NCBI GenBank assembly: GCA_002401385.1
Contig: NVSY01000034.1
Location: forward strand, 30,272-37,657
Source: Flavobacteriaceae bacterium
GTDB lineage: Bacteria; Bacteroidota; Bacteroidia; Flavobacteriales; Flavobacteriaceae
Direction of reading: 5' to 3'
DNA: 7,386 nucleotides
Shown: positions 6,001-7,386 of the stretch, in pieces
How the letters are laid out: each line of letters begins with the position of its first letter
Position numbering within the stretch: the first letter of the stretch is position 1
The notes under the pieces: generated by a model
Databases searched by the model: none
Told to the model about the DNA's origin: nothing
The model's input: the letters and a program-made list of their open reading frames with translations, nothing else
Position numbers and translations under genes: made by a program

Positions 6001-7386
6001 AACAAGATGTATATTGCTTTAATGGTAGCGATAGCTGGGCAAAAGCAAACATAACTGGTGGGACGCCTCCGTATTCTGTTCTATGGTCTAATGGGGATAT
6101 TACGGAGCAAACCTCCAATTTAAATCAAGGAATTTATGAGGTTTCTGTTAGTGATAGTCGTGGCTGTCACGTTACAGGTAGTATTCAGATAAATCAGCCA
6201 ACAGCACCCTTATCTATTGATTATACGGCGTTTGCAACACCGTCTACAGGAGGCGCCTCTGATGGATGGATAGAAGCTCAAATTACAGGAGGAACCGCAT
6301 TTGAAAATGGGAGCTATACTTACTATTGGCAAAATGAAAATGGCGGTATTTTAAATGCGCAAACAAATACAAGTAGTGTAAATAATGTGTTTCAAATACG
6401 TTTGAACAACATATCAAAAGGGACGTATCATTTAACTATTGAAGACGCCAATTTTCCTCTTGCAAGCACAGGCGATGGTTGTATTATATCGGATAATGAA
6501 TTTATTATATACGACCCTATAGAAGCGATCATAAGTGAACACACGCCTATTTCTTGCCACGGGGATAATAGTTTTAACAATCCTTTTTCTGACGGAGTGC
6601 TACAAGTTACTGTTACAGGAGGACTGCCGTTTGCCGAGGGGCAGGCTTATATTTATTATTGGAAAAAGAAAAATGAAACGGGCGAATTTGATGCCTTAAA
6701 TCAAAATACAAGTACCCTTACAAATTTATCGGTTGGGTTTTATGTGCTGAATGTAGAGGATAGTCGTGGTGTTGTGATTGGTGTGTATGAAAGTTTACAT
6801 TTAATCAATCCAACAGATGCAGTTTTTTACTTTCAAGAACCCGATCTCTTAGAAGTTTCATTGTCAAAAACTGAAATTTTTTGTGATTCTGGAAATAATG
6901 CAACGGCAACAGTGTCTATTATTGGAGGAACTCCACCCTATGAAATACAATGGTCTAATGGACAAAATACAGAAACGGCGGACAATCTAATAGCAGGAAA
7001 TTATGTGGTTTTTATTACAGATGCACATGGTTGTCAAGTAACAGGGAATATTGGGATAGAGCAACCAGGAGGATTACAAATAGGCCTCTTAAAAGAAAAG
7101 CATCCAACTTGTTTTCAAGGAAACGATGGTGCTATTGAATTGGTGTTGTCCGGAGGAATTCCTCCGTATACCATTGCTTGGAATACAGGTGAAACAACTA
7201 CGGATATTAATAATCTTGCCCAAGGTATGTATACCTTCTCTTTAATTGATGCCAATGGATGTAAGGCTTTTAAAGAAATAACACTAGTGCATCCAGCAGA
7301 AATCACCATTGATATAGGTTCTGACAGAACATTGTGCAAAGACCAAACACATGAGGTAGATGGAAGTATATCCGATGAAAATGCAA
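3012..7386 (+). CDS. Giant SprB-repeat surface protein, probable T9SS-exported adhesin (3' end outside window)
   Basis: The frame is open from ATG 3012 to the window edge: 1458 codons, no stop seen. The start gives a signal peptide (MKKLIFFLLF to FAQ). GGGAG touches the ATG with no spacer, so it is not a normal ribosome-binding site. Residues 21 to about 155 form an unrecognised domain with Cys40, Cys103 and Cys121 and a HHYNGPDGG motif (125-133). Residues about 156-250 look like a beta-rich spacer. A divergent module (PNPVRCF to FSISEP, about 3765-4085) and another (4086-4427) follow. Next come three tandem A-B-C blocks (4428-7067), one further C-type module (7068-7295) and a segment starting DIGSDRTLCKDQ. 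The C modules match the SprB repeat family: Cys, DG, GGTPPY, WSNG, L.AG.Y, D..GC. In Flavobacterium johnsoniae, SprB is a very large mobile cell-surface adhesin needed for gliding. That supports an adhesin role here but does not prove gliding. A T9SS type B sorting domain is expected just downstream. Confidence 0.9.
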   Translation, partial: MKKLIFFLLFVFIYNTTFAQNYKISIKNYVYDVYMKDAGCKSYRNRVKITVFFSNGESREIYNGNAEVDVDFASELISVTESRKPIRINYYAFTKEKKGRNGCDGDSEMIDDNISIPNYNCISGHHYNGPDGGQAEITVNFDYEIQPIINLITPTANLIGLEDNFSISVQNNSTGYLSANYNWEYQLLSSGTPSPNNWSAMPTTTTGKSSFSIKPSSFLTEEAIGKRLYIQTRMCDNLVSENAIFYELRKSAPHISSIDPNPVRCFKEENGTAKISFDRDLIAGELLSISMTNITTGIDYSEENIDVLETGNSYTVNNLPPGDYTVRLLGAAPGYNGNIFNTYTDGAGHSANFSISEPTPVAFSFTKVNVWCNDGNDGELVITVSGGQDFGVYEYLLRKVGETKENWFPFSNTATFPTVGVTETISGLEPANYELKVRDANLCEAKEFVKDGGGTIIGLGGEITEIIEITVPDAPVTINFVYHQEPSAFGFSDGRIRAKITGGTPLSNDRYNYTWKHENGTSWTTFSDVRNNDGWFLTLENAIVGTYFLTVTDVNHVNAIDKMGCTIINAEFTLNEPPLLTLFLEETKVISCNNTNTFSDPSSDGELTAKATGGVPLGQFDNNGLLYYYTWKKKDINGNYQMLVGEKSPVLSNVDTGEYAVNIMDSKGITIGTYTNNTLVAATDETYTLNQPTLLEISLDKVNVFCKAGNDGSIDATISGGTGNYSISWSNGATTEDIDTLVAGTYTVDISDERGCQAQASITINEPETPLEINYTAFFAPTFSGATNGWIEATITGGTSLNTGTYNYVWKDVSGTNLNAQVTETINATSYVITLNKLGKGVYDLTIQDKNYPLAINKTNCTIINSDYELFEPAPLIAKIVLQRPISCNSTNTYEDPFGDGVLEVIVEGGIQLQPTDNNGLSYYYTWEKETNPGVWTVLATQTTNIAMNLDGGNYAVNIEDANGIIIGVYQNNVLVNTTDVRYLFEEPSLLELDIEKQDVYCFNGSDSWAKANITGGTPPYSVLWSNGDITEQTSNLNQGIYEVSVSDSRGCHVTGSIQINQPTAPLSIDYTAFATPSTGGASDGWIEAQITGGTAFENGSYTYYWQNENGGILNAQTNTSSVNNVFQIRLNNISKGTYHLTIEDANFPLASTGDGCIISDNEFIIYDPIEAIISEHTPISCHGDNSFNNPFSDGVLQVTVTGGLPFAEGQAYIYYWKKKNETGEFDALNQNTSTLTNLSVGFYVLNVEDSRGVVIGVYESLHLINPTDAVFYFQEPDLLEVSLSKTEIFCDSGNNATATVSIIGGTPPYEIQWSNGQNTETADNLIAGNYVVFITDAHGCQVTGNIGIEQPGGLQIGLLKEKHPTCFQGNDGAIELVLSGGIPPYTIAWNTGETTTDINNLAQGMYTFSLIDANGCKAFKEITLVHPAEITIDIGSDRTLCKDQTHEVDGSISDENA
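3025..3034 (+). repeat. T10 homopolymer inside the signal-peptide codons
   Basis: Ten consecutive T encode part of the hydrophobic core (Ile-Phe-Phe-Leu, residues 5-8). It is the longest homopolymer I noticed in the window; others reach about eight. A gain or loss of one base here would shift the whole giant reading frame. Confidence 0.9.
3069..3473 (+). other. Unrecognised N-terminal domain of the SprB-repeat protein
   Basis: About 135 residues after the signal peptide share no motif with the later repeats. Visible features are alternating hydrophobic strands (VKITVFF, IRINYYAFTK, AEITVNFDYE), three cysteines (40, 103, 121) and a Gly/Asp/Asn/His-rich loop, HHYNGPDGG. It ends near the start of the spacer IINLITPTANL. 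I do not recognise a family. It could be a tip or ligand-contact domain, but that is speculation. Confidence 0.5.
4086..4427 (+). repeat. First full SprB-like module, divergent (114 aa)
   Basis: It has a KVNVWCNDGNDGEL start, a GG core, an L.P.NYELKVRDANLCE end and a Gly-rich insert (GGGTIIGLGG) before the next module. Two cysteines are separated by 70 residues instead of the 49 found in the C-type modules, owing to a long central loop. It resembles a C-type module but stands outside the three-block array. Confidence 0.75.
4428..5312 (+). repeat. Super-repeat block 1 (modules A1, B1, C1; 295 aa)
   Basis: A1 is 4428-4742 (105 aa: DG.I.A.ITGGTP, long loop, GTYFLTVTD, MGCTIINAEF). B1 is 4743-5087 (115 aa: VISCNNTNTF, NNGLLYYYTW, GEYAVNIMDS, ITIGTYTNN). 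C1 is 5088-5312 (75 aa, canonical SprB: VFCKAGNDGS, SWSNGATTE, AGTYTVDISD, RGCQAQ). Each module ends in an acidic or polar residue plus Pro (NEP, NQP, NEP). The block has four cysteines, with codons at 4704, 4785, 5127 and 5277. Confidence 0.88.
5313..6200 (+). repeat. Super-repeat block 2 (modules A2, B2, C2; 296 aa)
   Basis: A2 is 5313-5630 (106 aa: NGWIEATITGGT, GVYDLTIQD, NCTIINSDYE). B2 is 5631-5975 (115 aa: ISCNSTNTYEDP, NNGLSYYYTW, NYAVNIEDANG, IIIGVYQNN). C2 is 5976-6200 (75 aa: VYCFNGSD, GGTPPYSVLWSNG, IYEVSVSDSRGC). Module order, lengths and cysteine positions (codons 5592, 5673, 6015, 6165) match block 1. Confidence 0.9.
6201..7067 (+). repeat. Super-repeat block 3 (modules A3, B3, C3; 289 aa)
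   Basis: A3 is 6201-6518 (106 aa: DGWIEAQITGGT, GTYHLTIEDAN, DGCIISDNEF). B3 is 6519-6842 (108 aa, shortened: ISCHGDNSFNNP, YIYYWKKK, FYVLNVEDSRG, VVIGVYES). C3 is 6843-7067 (75 aa: IFCDSGNN, GGTPPYEIQWSNG, NYVVFITDAHGC). Cysteine codons are at 6480, 6555, 6882 and 7032. The shorter B module accounts for the smaller block. Confidence 0.9.
7068..7295 (+). repeat. Terminal C-type SprB module (76 aa)
   Basis: This is a canonical SprB-type repeat with PTCFQGNDGAIEL, GGIPPYTIAWNTG, LAQGMYTFSLID and ANGCKAF. It has the same 49-residue cysteine spacing as C1 to C3. It follows C3 directly and closes the array without an A or B module. After VHP the sequence changes to a different domain type. Confidence 0.88.
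7296..7386 (+). other. Start of a PKD-like domain that commonly precedes a T9SS sorting domain
   Basis: The visible 30 residues, with the core DIGSDRTLCKDQTHEVDG, follow the pattern (D/N)xGxDxxLCxxxxxxLD. In large Bacteroidota surface proteins this pattern often stands just before a gliding-motility-associated C-terminal domain. The window ends inside it, so this is a partial call. Confidence 0.6.

Noticed and set aside
4428..7067. Tandem repeats as CRISPR or a DNA-level satellite
   Set aside because: The repeat is at protein level (period about 295 codons) within one open frame. The DNA copies are strongly diverged, with no short identical repeats and spacers.
4037..7339. Minus-strand open frames opposite the SprB-repeat gene (4037-4306, 4307-4546, 4676-4876, 7115-7339)
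   Set aside because: They lie antisense to repeat modules whose sense translation is clearly conserved. Their products show no family features.

Overview
The window looks like part of a Bacteroidota genome, most likely a marine or soil member of the Flavobacteriia. The DNA is AT-rich. The genes lack well-placed Shine-Dalgarno sites. Both complete gene starts encode signal peptides ending in the A-Q cleavage context common in this phylum. The protein families (secreted fibronectin type III, PQQ-like propeller, SprB-repeat adhesin) are typical of organisms with gliding motility or type IX secretion (T9SS). The genus cannot be fixed from the sequence.

Layout, all on the + strand: (1) the 3' end of a fibronectin type III (FN3) gene, 2-805, whose start lies before the window; (2) after 12 bases, a complete 625-residue secreted PQQ/WD40-like beta-propeller gene, 818-2695; (3) a 316-base interval holding a broken second copy of the last FN3 domain, 2762-3007; (4) after 4 bases, a giant SprB-repeat surface protein gene, 3012 to the window end, with 1458 codons visible and no stop. 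There are no tRNAs, rRNAs, CRISPR arrays, transposases or convincing terminators. The close same-strand spacing suggests one transcription unit.

The giant protein is the main item. After a signal peptide, an unrecognised N-terminal domain and two or three divergent beta-sandwich modules, it contains a higher-order repeat. A three-module block (types A, B and C, about 105, 115 and 75 residues) occurs three times in a row, with blocks of 295, 296 and 289 residues. One more C-type module follows, and then the start of a domain of the kind that usually precedes a T9SS sorting domain. Each block has exactly four cysteines at matching positions.

The second notable point is the duplicated FN3 tail. 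The last 180 bases of the FN3 gene recur 2202 bases downstream at about 91% identity, as direct repeats bracketing the propeller gene. This points to past duplication and loss, and possibly to a recombination-prone locus. How the three proteins work together is not known. A plausible inference is a cell-surface adhesin with secreted accessory proteins. Nothing here proves a new enzymatic or defence system.
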